From Hyphomicrobiales bacterium (GTDB lineage Bacteria; Pseudomonadota; Alphaproteobacteria; Rhizobiales; Rhizobiaceae), in contig JAFKJY010000044.1 of assembly GCA_017305835.1 (NCBI GenBank), positions 19,491 through 83,490 of the forward strand: a DNA stretch of 64,000 nt. The letters are read 5' to 3'. A program made the translations under genes and the position numbers. Positions 8,448 through 16,678 of this stretch are shown piece after piece. The notes beneath the pieces are model-generated. The model worked only from the letters and a program-made list of their open reading frames with translations. It ran no database searches and was not told where the DNA came from. The first letter of the stretch is position 1. The number at the start of each line of letters is the position of its first letter.

Positions 8448-10070
8448 TCAATAGACGGGCACATGGTCGGGATCGAGCCTGAGGTCGATGAGCAGCGGCC
8501 TGCCGCCGCCCGCGATCGCCTCGCCAACCCTGTCGAGGTCGGCCCCGTTGCGGACCGTCACGCCGTGGCCGCCGAGCGCCTGCGCCAGCGGCGCGAAATC
8601 CGGCCAGTCGAACGTCACCAGCCCGGGATCCATCCCCTTGGCGCGGAGCTGCATGTGCTCGACGCCGTAGCTGCCGTCGTTGCAGACCACCACGATCAGG
8701 TCCGTGCCGTGCCGCGCCGCGGCGTTGAACTCGGCCAGCCCGCCGAGCATGAAGCCGCCGTCGCCGACGAACAGTGCGACCGGCCGCTTCGGCTCCGCCG
8801 CGCCGGCCCCGACCGCATAGCTCATGCCCAGCCCGATCGAGCCGGAATTGCCGGTGTGCAGCAGGTGCCGCGGATGCGGCACGTCGATGAGTTGCAGCGC
8901 CTTCACCATGAAGCGCCCGTAGTCGATCACCAGGACCCGGTCCGGCGGCAGCATCCCGTCGAGCCGCGTCAGCGCGTCGACATAGTCGAGCCGCCCGCCG
9001 CCGCGCGCCTGCCCTGTCACCGGGAGCGCCGCCGCGCCGTCGAGCGAAAGCTCCTGCCGGAACCCCGAGGGCGCGACCTCGGCCTCGTCCAGCCAGTGGA
9101 CGATCGCCTCGACGGTCTCGGCAACACCGGCGATGAGACCGACGTCGGGCACATGCCAGCGTCCGAGGTCGGCCGCTGCCGGGCTCACCTGCACGACGCG
9201 CTTGCCCTTGAGATAGGCGCCATGGGAGGTCGTGTAGCCGGTCAGGCTCGCCCCGAACGAGATCACGCAGTCCGCTTTCAGGATCGCCTCGACGGCCGCC
9301 GGCGTGCTCAGCGTCCCGAACACGCCGAGATCGCCGTCTTGTCCGCGAAACAGCCCCTTCGCCTTCAGCGTGGTGGCGAGCGGGGCGTCGAGCCGCCGCG
9401 CCAGCCGCAGCAGCGCCGCGCGGGCCTCGTCGTCCACCGCCCCGCGCCCCGCGAGCACGATCGGCCGCCGCGCCGCCGCGAGGATGCCGACCGCATTGTC
9501 GAGATCGTCGCCCGCCGGCGCGACCTTCGGCGGCGACGGCGGCACGAGCAGCGGGCAGGCCTCGTAGGGCACGACCTCATGCTGCATGTCGGTCGGGATG
9601 TCGAGCGCGACCGGTCGGCGCTCCATCTGCGCTCGGCGGACCGCGCGGGCGAGATCGGCGACCGCGGTCGCGGGCGAGCGCACCTGCTCGAAGCCGGCGC
9701 CGGTGGCGATCACCAACTCGCGCTGCGGGATATCCTGCAGGTTCTCGCGGTCGCCAAAGGCCGTGTCGCCGCACAGGAGCACGACCGGCGTGAACGACTT
9801 CACGCCCTCGATGAGGGCGGTCAGCGTGTTGCTGACGGCCGGCCCGTGGGTGACGCTGGCCAGCCCTACCTTGCCCGACAGGGCGGCATAGCCGATGGCC
9901 ATCAGCGCGGCGCTGCTCTCGTTGGCGGCGCCGAGGAAGCGGCCGCCATGCTCGCGCACGAAGCTGTCGACGAGATAGAGGTTGGCGTCGCCGACCAGCC
10001 CGAACATCGGCCCCAGGCCGCTCTCCGCGAGCGCGCGGGCCATCGCCTGGTAGACTTTCAGGCCGCTCAT
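8448..10070 (-). CDS. Thiamine-pyrophosphate-dependent enzyme (acetolactate synthase-like)
   Basis: A 540-residue TPP enzyme with the three-domain order of the acetolactate synthase/benzoylformate decarboxylase family. The catalytic Glu is in AANESSAAL (about residue 51), the middle domain has IVLAGRGAVDD, and the C-terminal TPP site is GDGGFMLGG followed by VVVCNDGSYG. The frame runs on upstream through the binding-protein gene, but ATG 10070 starts the conserved N terminus and follows GGGAGGG. The lack of the typical FAD-loop signature of true acetolactate synthase is not certain by eye, so it could be a 2-oxo acid decarboxylase, a carboligase or a sulfonate-type lyase. The hydratase downstream suggests a 2-oxo acid intermediate. 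Confidence 0.85.
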   Translation of the reverse strand: MSGLKVYQAMARALAESGLGPMFGLVGDANLYLVDSFVREHGGRFLGAANESSAALMAIGYAALSGKVGLASVTHGPAVSNTLTALIEGVKSFTPVVLLCGDTAFGDRENLQDIPQRELVIATGAGFEQVRSPATAVADLARAVRRAQMERRPVALDIPTDMQHEVVPYEACPLLVPPSPPKVAPAGDDLDNAVGILAAARRPIVLAGRGAVDDEARAALLRLARRLDAPLATTLKAKGLFRGQDGDLGVFGTLSTPAAVEAILKADCVISFGASLTGYTTSHGAYLKGKRVVQVSPAAADLGRWHVPDVGLIAGVAETVEAIVHWLDEAEVAPSGFRQELSLDGAAALPVTGQARGGGRLDYVDALTRLDGMLPPDRVLVIDYGRFMVKALQLIDVPHPRHLLHTGNSGSIGLGMSYAVGAGAAEPKRPVALFVGDGGFMLGGLAEFNAAARHGTDLIVVVCNDGSYGVEHMQLRAKGMDPGLVTFDWPDFAPLAQALGGHGVTVRNGADLDRVGEAIAGGGRPLLIDLRLDPDHVPVY

Positions 10071-10103
10071 CGGGAGCCCTCCCGCTTCGTCTCGATCCGG
10101 CGT

Positions 10104-10130
10104 CGGCGGCGCCCTTTCGGGGCGCCGCCG
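10104..10130 (-). other. Strong intercistronic hairpin downstream of the binding-protein gene
   Basis: An 11-bp perfect GC stem, CGGCGGCGCCC (10104-10114) with GGGCGCCGCCG (10120-10130), loop TTTCG. It lies in the 89-bp gap between the binding-protein gene and the TPP gene. There is no T run, so it is more likely an mRNA-stabilising or partial-termination hairpin that would raise binding protein over enzyme. A similar hairpin occurs at 51094-51121 in the same relative place. Confidence 0.55.
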
Positions 10131-10159
10131 CGGGCCTGCGTGGGAGGAGGCGCGGAAGC

Positions 10160-11128
10160 CTACTTGCCGAAGAACGTGTCCGGCACCGTGTCGAGCGGCA
10201 CCACGATGGAGGTGTCGGCCTTGATGAGGGCCCGGTCCTCCGGCGTCAGCTCGTGCACGTCGAGATTGTAGCGGCCGGCGCTGACGGCGTTGGCGAAGAC
10301 GTATTTCTGGGTGCCGGCGTCGCCGCCGCTCACCTTCCAGAACGTGTCCTCGGCCGCCTTCGGGTCGGCACGCACCTTCTTGACCGCCTCGCCGAGCGCC
10401 GCGGCGAAGTTCCTGGCCGCCTCGTCGCTCATGCGGTTGTAGCCGACCACGACCTGGATGTGGGTCGGCTCGCCCGCCGGCCGCACGTCGGCGCTCTGCA
10501 GCACGATCTTGAGCTCCGGATAGGTCAGCAGCACGCGCGTCGTGTCCGGCTCCCAGCCCATCGCGAAATCGGCCGTCCCGGCCAGCACCTGGGTGACGCC
10601 GGCGAGCAGGTTCGGCACCGGGACGACCTCGTAGCCGTTGCCGGGCTCGAGGCCGTACTTGGCCTTGATCTGCGCTGCCGTCAGCTTCCACAGCCCACCC
10701 ATCGGGACGGCGACCTTCTTGCCCTTCAGGCCGTCGGCCGAGGTGATCTTGTCCGTCTTGCCGATCAGGTCGGCATTGGCCGTCGCATAGGTCGAGATGA
10801 TGCGCACCGGCCCGCCCTTGGCCGCGAAGGCCGCGAAGCCGGCCGCGCCGCCCGGCAGCATGTCGAACTCGCCCGCGGTGAACGCGGTCCAGACCGTCGG
10901 CACGGTCGGGTACAGCTTCACGTCGACCTCGATGTTGTGCTTGGCCTGCAATTCCTTGTCCTGGCCGAGCACGACGAGCGGCACGCCGCCGAGGTCGGTG
11001 GTGAGACCCGCGATGGAGACCTTGTCGGCCGCCTGGGCGGAGGTGGCTGCGAGGCCGGCGGCGACCAGGCCGGCGCAGACGACTGCCGAGCGAAGCATCG
11101 CCCGGCAAGCTGAATTCAACGTTCCCAT
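10160..11128 (-). CDS. ABC transporter substrate-binding protein, NitT/TauT (SsuA/THI5) type
   Basis: A 322-residue periplasmic binding protein with a Sec signal (AVVCAGLVAAGLAATSAQA, cut near SAQAA). The mature part resembles the nitrate/taurine/sulfonate and THI5-like family: ADLIGKTD, GLKGKKVAVP, and PNLLAGVTQVLAGTADFAMGWEPD. ATG 11128 has a GAGGATAA ribosome site. It works with the permease at 14401-15210 and ATPase at 13643-14404, from which it is separated by two enzyme genes. The family binds small anions, sulfonates, pyrimidines and aromatic acids, so the ligand cannot be read from sequence. Confidence 0.9.
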   Translation of the reverse strand: MGTLNSACRAMLRSAVVCAGLVAAGLAATSAQAADKVSIAGLTTDLGGVPLVVLGQDKELQAKHNIEVDVKLYPTVPTVWTAFTAGEFDMLPGGAAGFAAFAAKGGPVRIISTYATANADLIGKTDKITSADGLKGKKVAVPMGGLWKLTAAQIKAKYGLEPGNGYEVVPVPNLLAGVTQVLAGTADFAMGWEPDTTRVLLTYPELKIVLQSADVRPAGEPTHIQVVVGYNRMSDEAARNFAAALGEAVKKVRADPKAAEDTFWKVSGGDAGTQKYVFANAVSAGRYNLDVHELTPEDRALIKADTSIVVPLDTVPDTFFGK

Positions 11129-11155
11129 TCTGGTTATCCTCTTGTTAAGGTTTGT

Positions 11156-12541
11156 CTACTGCGTCTGTTCAAGCAGCGACGCCACGGACAGGCAAAGCAG
11201 GTCTTCATTCCGTTTCGTCGCCACGTGAATTCCGATCGCCCGGCCGTCCGGCGCGTGCCCGCAGGGCATGCTGATCGCCGGCCAGCCGAGGAGGTTGTAG
11301 ATGTGGATCTGCTCCCAGACCGTCGCGATCTCGTCGATGCCGGGAATGCCCTGCCCGTCATGGAGCACGGGATTGCCGTCGATCGACCAGGACAGGCACG
11401 GCATGGTCGGGCAGATGATGTAGTCGTAGGCCGCGTAGCGCCGCACGAAGTCGGTGTTGAACTGCGACCGCTTCTCGCGCGCCCTGAGATACGTGTCGAA
11501 CGTCACGCGGTTGCCCGATTCCACCAGCGGCAGCAGTTGCCGGTCGACCAGCTCGGGCGCCTTCTCCAGCCAGGGTCGAAGCATCATCGCCAGCGGCGGA
11601 TGCCACAGATGCGTCAGCCACTCGTTGGTCGACGGAAGGTCGAACGCGCCCTCCTCGATCTCGAGCCCTTCGCCGCGCAACCGCGCCACGGCCGCCGCGC
11701 AGGCGTCCGCGATGACGGGATCGACGGGCAGGCCCGGGAACTCCGCGATGTAGAGGCCGCGCCGCCTGCGCAGATCGCCGAGGTCGACCTCGGCGCGCCA
11801 GTCGAGCGCCTCGGCTTCGCATAGCGGATCGAGCGGCGATGCGCCGGCGAGGCCCCGCATGGTCAGCACCGCGTCTTCGAGTGTGCGCGACAGCACGCCG
11901 TGATGCGCGCGCCCTTCCCACAGGTCGGCGCGCGGCCAGTAGGGGATGCGCCCGTAGCTCGGCTTGAAGCCGACCAGCCCGCACAGGGCCGCCGGCATGC
12001 GCACGGAGCCGCCGCCGTCGGTGCCGTGCGCGACCGGGCCGATGCCGGCCGCAACGGAGGCAGCCGCGCCGCCGCTCGACCCGCCCGGCGTGTCGGTGAG
12101 CCTGAGCGGGTTGCGGCACGGCGCCGCCAGCAGGTTCTCGGTATTGCCGTAGGCGGCGAAGGCAGGCGTGTTCGACTTGGCGAAGACGATCGCCCCGGCC
12201 CGCTTGAGATTGGCCGCCGCGGCGCCGTCGAAGTCCGGCACGTTGTCCCTGTTGATGGCGCTGCCGATGGTCGTGCGGATGCCGGCCGTCGGCTCCGTGT
12301 CCTTGATCGAGATCGGCAGCCCCGCCAGCACCGGCACCTCGCCGCCGCGCATGTAGAGCGCTTCGAGCCGCCGCGCCTCGGCCAGCGCCTTGTCGGGAAC
12401 GATGGTGAGGAAGGCCGAGGTCGCCTCGTTGACCTCCTCGGCCTTCGCCAGCGTCGCCTCCATCAGCTCCACGGGGGAGAGCTCCCGCGCCTTCATCAGC
12501 GCGAGCAGCTTGGAGACCGGCAGGGCGAGCAGATCGGTCAT
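11156..12541 (-). CDS. Amidase (amidase signature family)
   Basis: A 461-residue amidase signature enzyme. The Ser-cisSer-Lys triad is visible: Lys in PISIKD (about residue 99), and the Gly/Ser-rich TPGGSSGGAAASVAAG block with the cis-Ser and, further on, the nucleophile region, followed by TDGGGSVRMPAALCG. Length is normal for the family. It hydrolyses a linear amide, releasing ammonia or an amine. Its start is only 10 bp after the stop of the flavin monooxygenase gene, so the two are tightly coupled. The oxidoreductase may open or oxidise an N-containing substrate whose amide product is cleaved here; that link is inference. Confidence 0.92.
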   Translation of the reverse strand: MTDLLALPVSKLLALMKARELSPVELMEATLAKAEEVNEATSAFLTIVPDKALAEARRLEALYMRGGEVPVLAGLPISIKDTEPTAGIRTTIGSAINRDNVPDFDGAAAANLKRAGAIVFAKSNTPAFAAYGNTENLLAAPCRNPLRLTDTPGGSSGGAAASVAAGIGPVAHGTDGGGSVRMPAALCGLVGFKPSYGRIPYWPRADLWEGRAHHGVLSRTLEDAVLTMRGLAGASPLDPLCEAEALDWRAEVDLGDLRRRRGLYIAEFPGLPVDPVIADACAAAVARLRGEGLEIEEGAFDLPSTNEWLTHLWHPPLAMMLRPWLEKAPELVDRQLLPLVESGNRVTFDTYLRAREKRSQFNTDFVRRYAAYDYIICPTMPCLSWSIDGNPVLHDGQGIPGIDEIATVWEQIHIYNLLGWPAISMPCGHAPDGRAIGIHVATKRNEDLLCLSVASLLEQTQ

Positions 12542-12551
12542 GGCCGGCCCG

Positions 12552-13589
12552 TCAGTTCAGCGCCGGCACGACTTCGGTGGCGAGCCGCTTGATGCATTTG
12601 AGGATGTCCTCGTGCGTCGCGTAGTCGAGCGTGACGTCGACGCGGTCGAAGCCCATCTTCTTCATCCGCAGCAGCTTTTCGATGACCAGGTCCGGCGTGC
12701 CGAACGCGTTGGGCATCGTGTCGTAGATGACCTTGAAATTGTCGAGGAAGCCCTCGCCATAGGTCGGGTTCGGCGTGCCCGCCCGCTCGGCCACCACGCG
12801 CTTGTATTCGACGTAGCGGTTGACGTAGGCCATCGTGCCGTAGCCGGCCTGGTCGCGCACCTCCTCGAAATTGTCGCCCACCCAGCCGGGCACCAGGATG
12901 CTCTTGGTGTTGTCGGGAGCCGCCTCCGCGATGGGCTTGCCGGTCTTCCACGCCTCGTCATAGGCGTCGAGCCAGATGCCGACGTCCTCCCAGCTGTCGA
13001 CAAGCGTGCCGGTCATGAAGCCGAGCTTGCGGTCGCCCGCATATTTGGCGGCCGGGATCGAGTTGCCGGCCGAGCCGAGCGGCGGATGCGGGCGCGAGGT
13101 CGGCTTCGGGCAGACGCTCAGCTCGGGGAACTGGAAGAACTTGCCGTCGAAGGAGAACTTGTCCTGCGTCCACGAGCGCACGATGATCTCCAGCGCCTCG
13201 TCCGACTTGCCGACGGTGTCCTTGAGCGGCACCTTGTAGACGTCCGACGTGAAGGGCGTGTTGCCCTTGCCGACGCCGAAATAGAGCCGGCCGTTGCTGA
13301 TGATGTCGATCGCCGCCCAGTTCTCGGCGACCGTCAGCGGATGGTGGAACGGCAGGATGACCACGCCGGGGACGATCTTGATCTGCTCGGTCGCCTGAGC
13401 GATCGCGGCCATCACGGTGGTGATCGGCGCGGTGCTGTTGACCGGGAACTTGAAGTGCTGCTCCGACACGCCGAACGCGGCCAGCCCCATTTCGTCGGCG
13501 TAGCGGGCTTCTGCGACCACGTCGCGGATCCGGTCCTGTGCGGTCGAATCGCTGCGCACGTAGCCCTGGGTCAGGATTCCGATTTCCAT
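12552..13589 (-). CDS. LLM-class flavin-dependent oxidoreductase (bacterial luciferase family)
   Basis: A 345-residue flavin-dependent monooxygenase with the luciferase-like TIM barrel: MEIGILTQGYV start, FGVSEQHF, GVVILPFHHPLTVAENWAAID, LYFGVGKGN and a C-terminal DLVIEKL block. These enzymes use reduced FMN supplied by a separate reductase; the NADPH-FMN reductase at 16679-17305 is a candidate partner. ATG 13589 is chosen over the longer frame because of the GAGGGAAG ribosome site and conserved N terminus. RutA of pyrimidine breakdown belongs to this class, and the neighbouring RidA and amidase recall the Rut set, but this is not RutA by obvious motif identity. Confidence 0.9.
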   Translation of the reverse strand: MEIGILTQGYVRSDSTAQDRIRDVVAEARYADEMGLAAFGVSEQHFKFPVNSTAPITTVMAAIAQATEQIKIVPGVVILPFHHPLTVAENWAAIDIISNGRLYFGVGKGNTPFTSDVYKVPLKDTVGKSDEALEIIVRSWTQDKFSFDGKFFQFPELSVCPKPTSRPHPPLGSAGNSIPAAKYAGDRKLGFMTGTLVDSWEDVGIWLDAYDEAWKTGKPIAEAAPDNTKSILVPGWVGDNFEEVRDQAGYGTMAYVNRYVEYKRVVAERAGTPNPTYGEGFLDNFKVIYDTMPNAFGTPDLVIEKLLRMKKMGFDRVDVTLDYATHEDILKCIKRLATEVVPALN

Positions 13590-13615
13590 GGTTGTCTTCC
13601 CTCGGTTGTTGCGGG

Positions 13616-13633
13616 GCGCGCCGTCCGGCGCGC
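13616..13633 (-). other. Short intercistronic hairpin
   Basis: A 7-bp perfect stem, GCGCGCC (13616-13622) and GGCGCGC (13627-13633), loop GTCC, in the gap between the ATPase gene and the downstream monooxygenase gene of the - strand operon. It may mark an RNA processing or stability boundary between transport and enzyme genes. No T run. Confidence 0.35.
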
Positions 13634-13642
13634 ATTCGTTCG

Positions 13643-14404
13643 TCAGCTCGATGCGTTGCCGACGATCATCTTGTGGATCGTCTCCCTGAAGGCGACGAAG
13701 TCGGCGGTGCCGGGAGCCGGCTCCTCGGAGGCGACGAAGGTCTTCAGGATCTTCGCCGGCCTGCCGAGCAGGATGACGCGGTCGGCCAGTATGAAGGCTT
13801 CCTCGATGTTGTGCGTCACGATCAGCGAGGTCATCTCGATCTGCGCGCACAGGCGCAGGAACTCGTTGCGCAGGTCGGCCGCGGTCACCTCGTCGAGCGC
13901 CGAGAAGGCCTCGTCGAGCAGGATCAGGTCCGGCTCGATCGCGAAGGCGCGGGCCAGCGAGACGCGCTGGCGCATACCGCCCGAGAGCTGGCTCGGATAA
14001 AGGTCGACCGCGCTGCCCAGATGCACCTGCTCCAGCCACTGGCGCGCCGTGCGGTCCTGCTCGGCCTTCGAGCGCCGGAGGATCTCCAGCCCCAGCTTGA
14101 CGTTGCCCAGCGCGGTGCGCCACGGCACCAGCCGCGGCGACTGGAACGCCATTCCGATGCGCCCCTGCAGGGCCTGGTGCTCGCTGAACGGGTCGGCGCC
14201 GGCGACGCGGACCTTGCCCGCCGTCGGCGCCAGGTTGCCGACCAGCAGGTTGAGCAGCGTCGACTTGCCCGCCCCGGTGCGGCCCAGGATCGCCACCCGC
14301 TCGCCCTTGGCGATCTGGAGCGACAGCCCCTCCACCGCGACGAAGGACTTGAAGCGGACGGTGACGTTGTCGACGTCGACGACGATGCGCTTGTCGGGGC
14401 TCAT
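13643..14404 (-). CDS. ABC transporter ATPase, SsuB/TauB type
   Basis: A 253-residue ATPase of the nitrate/sulfonate/taurine importer class. Walker A GRTGAGKST (about residues 40-48), signature LSGGMRQRVSLARAF and Walker B LILLDEAFSALDE, H-loop THNIEEAF. The longer open frame upstream is spurious; ATG 14404 overlaps the stop of the permease gene (ATGA at 14401-14404), which shows translational coupling. It powers the importer made with permease 14401-15210 and binding protein 10160-11128. Confidence 0.94.
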   Translation of the reverse strand: MSPDKRIVVDVDNVTVRFKSFVAVEGLSLQIAKGERVAILGRTGAGKSTLLNLLVGNLAPTAGKVRVAGADPFSEHQALQGRIGMAFQSPRLVPWRTALGNVKLGLEILRRSKAEQDRTARQWLEQVHLGSAVDLYPSQLSGGMRQRVSLARAFAIEPDLILLDEAFSALDEVTAADLRNEFLRLCAQIEMTSLIVTHNIEEAFILADRVILLGRPAKILKTFVASEEPAPGTADFVAFRETIHKMIVGNASS

Positions 14405-15210
14405 CGTATGGCCACCTCGCGCCGCCAGGACAGCAGGTAGCGCTCGGCGATGTCGATCAGCCAGAGCATGGCGAAGTTCAGCACGACCATGATGACGGTC
14501 CAGGCGAAGATCATCGGCATGTCGAAGTTGGTCTGCGCATCGCTCATGCGGGCGCCGACGCCGGTGCTGGCGCCGATCAGCTCGGCGAAGACCAGCACGC
14601 GCAGGACCAGCGACGAGACGGTCCGCATCGAGATGAGCAGGTAGACGAAGGATTGCGGGATCAGCAGGATGTACATCACCTGCCACTTGGTCGGCCGGAA
14701 CTGCTCGACCGCCTCCAGCAGCTCGCCGTCGAGGTCGCGCACGCCCTCGTAGACGGAGATCGCGTAGAGCGGCAGGCCGAGCGAGAAGCAGATCAGCCAC
14801 ACCCGGATCTCGGGCTCGGCGATCCACAGGCTCGCCACCAGGATCCACGACGCCGCCGGGATCGCCTGCAGGATCGACAGGATCGGCATCGCGACGAGGC
14901 CGACCGAGCTGCGGAAGGCGCCCATCAACAGGCCGAGCAGCCAGCCGAGCAGCGTCGCCGTCAGCAGCGCGAAGATCAGGCGGACCACCGTCAGCAGCAG
15001 GTCCAGCCAGTCGTGGCGCAGCGCCTCCACCGTGTTGCTCAGGATCTGCGTCGTCGACGGGAACAGGTAGGGTGGCAGGCTCGAATGGCCGACCTCGATC
15101 AGCACGATGAAGATCGCGATCGCCAGCGCATAGCCGAGCGCCGTGCGCAGCATGAGCTGGCGCGCCTTCGCCGCCTCCAGGTCGTTCTGTTTCTTTTCAG
15201 CAGATGACAT
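14401..15210 (-). CDS. ABC transporter permease, SsuC/TauC type
   Basis: A 269-residue membrane permease of the NitT/TauT class with about six helices and the EAA-type coupling loop around LRDELLEA-like residues (VRDLDGELLEAVEQFRPTKW). ATG 15210 is preferred because GAGAGGGG precedes it; an upstream ATG at 15228 adds six residues but has no ribosome site. It is the second gene of the operon after the RidA gene. Confidence 0.92.
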   Translation of the reverse strand: MSSAEKKQNDLEAAKARQLMLRTALGYALAIAIFIVLIEVGHSSLPPYLFPSTTQILSNTVEALRHDWLDLLLTVVRLIFALLTATLLGWLLGLLMGAFRSSVGLVAMPILSILQAIPAASWILVASLWIAEPEIRVWLICFSLGLPLYAISVYEGVRDLDGELLEAVEQFRPTKWQVMYILLIPQSFVYLLISMRTVSSLVLRVLVFAELIGASTGVGARMSDAQTNFDMPMIFAWTVIMVVLNFAMLWLIDIAERYLLSWRREVAIR

Positions 15211-15242
15211 GCGCCCCTCTCGCTGCATGTGTGGCCGCGCCC

Positions 15243-15680
15243 TCAGCGGGACCGGCCGGCATCCGTGTCGGCGGCCGCCGCCGGACGGCGGGCGATCGCG
15301 TCGATCTCGACGATGAAGCCGGGTGCCAGCTTCGAGACCTCGACCGTCACGCGCGCTGGCTTGGTGCCCGTGAAGAACTGCCGGTAGACCTTGTTGAAGC
15401 CGACATAATCGCGCTCGCGATCGGTCAGGTAGCAGTTGGTCTTGACCACGTCGGCCATCGTGCAGCCCGCTGCCGCGAGGATCGCCGCGATCTGCTCCAG
15501 CACCGAGCGCGTCTGCGGCTCGATGCCGTCGGCCGGCTTGCCGGTCGCGCGGTCGACGCCGAGCTGCCCCGAGACGAAGACGAGATCGCCGGCCACGATG
15601 CCCTGCGAATAGGGAAGATCCCCCCAGTCGTGGGCGCCGTCGGTGACGATCTGCTCGTTATGCGACTTGATGCTCGACAT
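15243..15680 (-). CDS. RidA family protein (Rid/YjgF/UK114)
   Basis: A 145-residue Rid-family protein. The fold's conserved residues are present: PYSQG, FVSGQLG, CTMADVVKTNCYLTD, KPARVTVEV with the catalytic Arg110, and the C-terminal VEIDAIA with Glu125. RidA deaminates reactive enamines and imines; related RutC acts in pyrimidine breakdown. It is the first gene of the eight-gene - strand operon, 118 bp downstream of a TetR-type operator/promoter element. A leading Rid gene suggests that an enamine or aminoacrylate-like intermediate is formed in this pathway. Confidence 0.92.
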   Translation of the reverse strand: MSSIKSHNEQIVTDGAHDWGDLPYSQGIVAGDLVFVSGQLGVDRATGKPADGIEPQTRSVLEQIAAILAAAGCTMADVVKTNCYLTDRERDYVGFNKVYRQFFTGTKPARVTVEVSKLAPGFIVEIDAIARRPAAAADTDAGRSR

Positions 15681-15720
15681 GGACGACCGACCCTCACAGA
15701 AATGTCAAAAACATGGAATG

Positions 15721-15730
15721 TGAAATTTCA
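15721..15730. promoter_or_regulatory. TGAAATTTCA palindrome in the RidA leader, candidate GntR site
   Basis: A perfect 10-bp palindrome, TGAAATTTCA, in the region between the RidA promoter and start codon. The same sequence occurs at 17366-17375, within a longer palindrome upstream of the FMN reductase gene, and an imperfect form occurs at 18217-18226 upstream of the GntR gene. The shared motif makes it a candidate operator for the GntR protein at 17507-18205. Confidence 0.35.
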
Positions 15731-15797
15731 GTCGCTGGATTCGGTACCCGCTCGACCTAACCCTGTCAAGCGGCCGAAGGCCTTCCGGACGGCATAA

Positions 15798-15825
15798 ATT
15801 GAACATTGTCCAATTTAATTGTCAA
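15798..15825 (-). promoter_or_regulatory. Predicted sigma70 promoter of the RidA operon
   Basis: On the - strand a perfect -35 TTGACA (15825-15820), 16-bp spacer and -10 TTCAAT (15803-15798). It is embedded in the TetR-type element, so bound repressor would block it. The leader to the RidA start is about 110 bp. Confidence 0.5.
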
Positions 15826-15834
15826 CTGTACAAT
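15806..15834 (+). promoter_or_regulatory. Predicted sigma70 promoter of the CMD-family gene
   Basis: On the + strand -35 TTGTCC (15806-15811), 17-bp spacer and -10 TACAAT (15829-15834), ending about 75 bp before ATG 15909. It overlaps the divergent RidA promoter and both operator palindromes. Confidence 0.5.
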
Positions 15835-15908
15835 AAACCCGCGTGCCGGACATCGCTTCGCGCTCGACCGTCCGGCCGCACCGTGGATTGCAACGAGAGG
15901 GAGTTCGC

Positions 15909-16664
15909 ATGGACCGTTCGGACGCATCTTCCCGCAGGTCGGAATTCGTCGAGGCGACGGGGTTCGGCGCCGACGCCAGCCGGTCGCTTCTCGACCGCGA
16001 CCCCGGCTACTTCGCCGCCGCGCTGGCGCTGGCGCGCGTGCCCGCGACGTCGGGCGTGCTCGACGACGCGACGCGCGCCATGATCCGGCTCGCCGTCAAC
16101 GTCGCCGTCACCCATCTCGACCCCGCCGGGACGCGGCGCAGCGTCGAGATCGCGCTCGCCCGCGGCGTGTCGGAGGCGCAGGTGCTGGAGGTCTGCCAGC
16201 TCACTTCGGTGCTCGGCATCCAGTCCTGCGTCGTCGGCCTGCCGGTGCTGGCCGAGGAGCTCGCCGCGCTCGGCCGCGCCGACGAGATGGGGCCGGGCGA
16301 GCTCGACGCCGGGCGCCAGGAGCTCAAGGACCGCTTCGTCGCGCTGCGCGGCTACTGGAGCCCGCTCTGGGACACGCTGCTGAAGATCAGCCCGGCCTAT
16401 TTCCGCGCCTATGTCGACTTCTCCTCCTACCCCTGGAAGGAGGGAACGATCCCGCCCAGGGTGAAGGAGCTGATCTACGTGGCGATCGACGCGGCCACCA
16501 ACCACCTGTTCGAGCCCGGCATCCGCATCCACGTCCGCAACGCCCTCAACCACGGCGCGACCGCCGCGGAAATCTCCGAGGTGCTGCAGATCGCCAGCCT
16601 GATGGGCATCGAGAGCGCCGTGCTCGGCGCGGCGACGCTGGACGCGGTCGCGGCGGGGTCCTGA
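15909..16664 (+). CDS. Carboxymuconolactone decarboxylase (CMD/AhpD-like) family protein
   Basis: A 251-residue protein with two repeated CMD-like domains: residues about 50-115 (AMIRLAVNVAVTHLD, VLEVCQLTSVLGIQSCV) and about 160-245 (KELIYVAIDAATNHLF, ISEVLQIASLMGIESAV). ATG 15909 follows a strong AGAGGGAG site. The usual CxxC/ExxCxxxH redox centre of AhpD is not complete, so a decarboxylase or lactone-type role is more likely than peroxide defence; this is inference. It is transcribed divergently from the RidA operon from the shared TetR-type element, and converges with the FMN reductase gene 14 bp away. Confidence 0.82.
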   Translation: MDRSDASSRRSEFVEATGFGADASRSLLDRDPGYFAAALALARVPATSGVLDDATRAMIRLAVNVAVTHLDPAGTRRSVEIALARGVSEAQVLEVCQLTSVLGIQSCVVGLPVLAEELAALGRADEMGPGELDAGRQELKDRFVALRGYWSPLWDTLLKISPAYFRAYVDFSSYPWKEGTIPPRVKELIYVAIDAATNHLFEPGIRIHVRNALNHGATAAEISEVLQIASLMGIESAVLGAATLDAVAAGS

Positions 16665-16678
16665 TGAACCCCGCCGGC

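Larger units (their letters stand above)
15796..15834. promoter_or_regulatory. 39-bp duplicated TetR-type operator and divergent promoter, copy 1
   Basis: This 39-bp element lies between the divergent RidA operon and the CMD-family gene. It is a perfect reverse-complement copy of 20764-20802 next to the TetR gene. It contains two 17-bp palindromes 20 bp apart centre to centre: ATTGAACATTGTCCAAT (15798-15814) and ATTGTCAACTGTACAAT (15818-15834). The spacing of two helical turns suits two regulator dimers on one DNA face. Because the other copy flanks the tetR-type gene 19957-20706, that protein is the probable ligand-controlled repressor here. Confidence 0.75.
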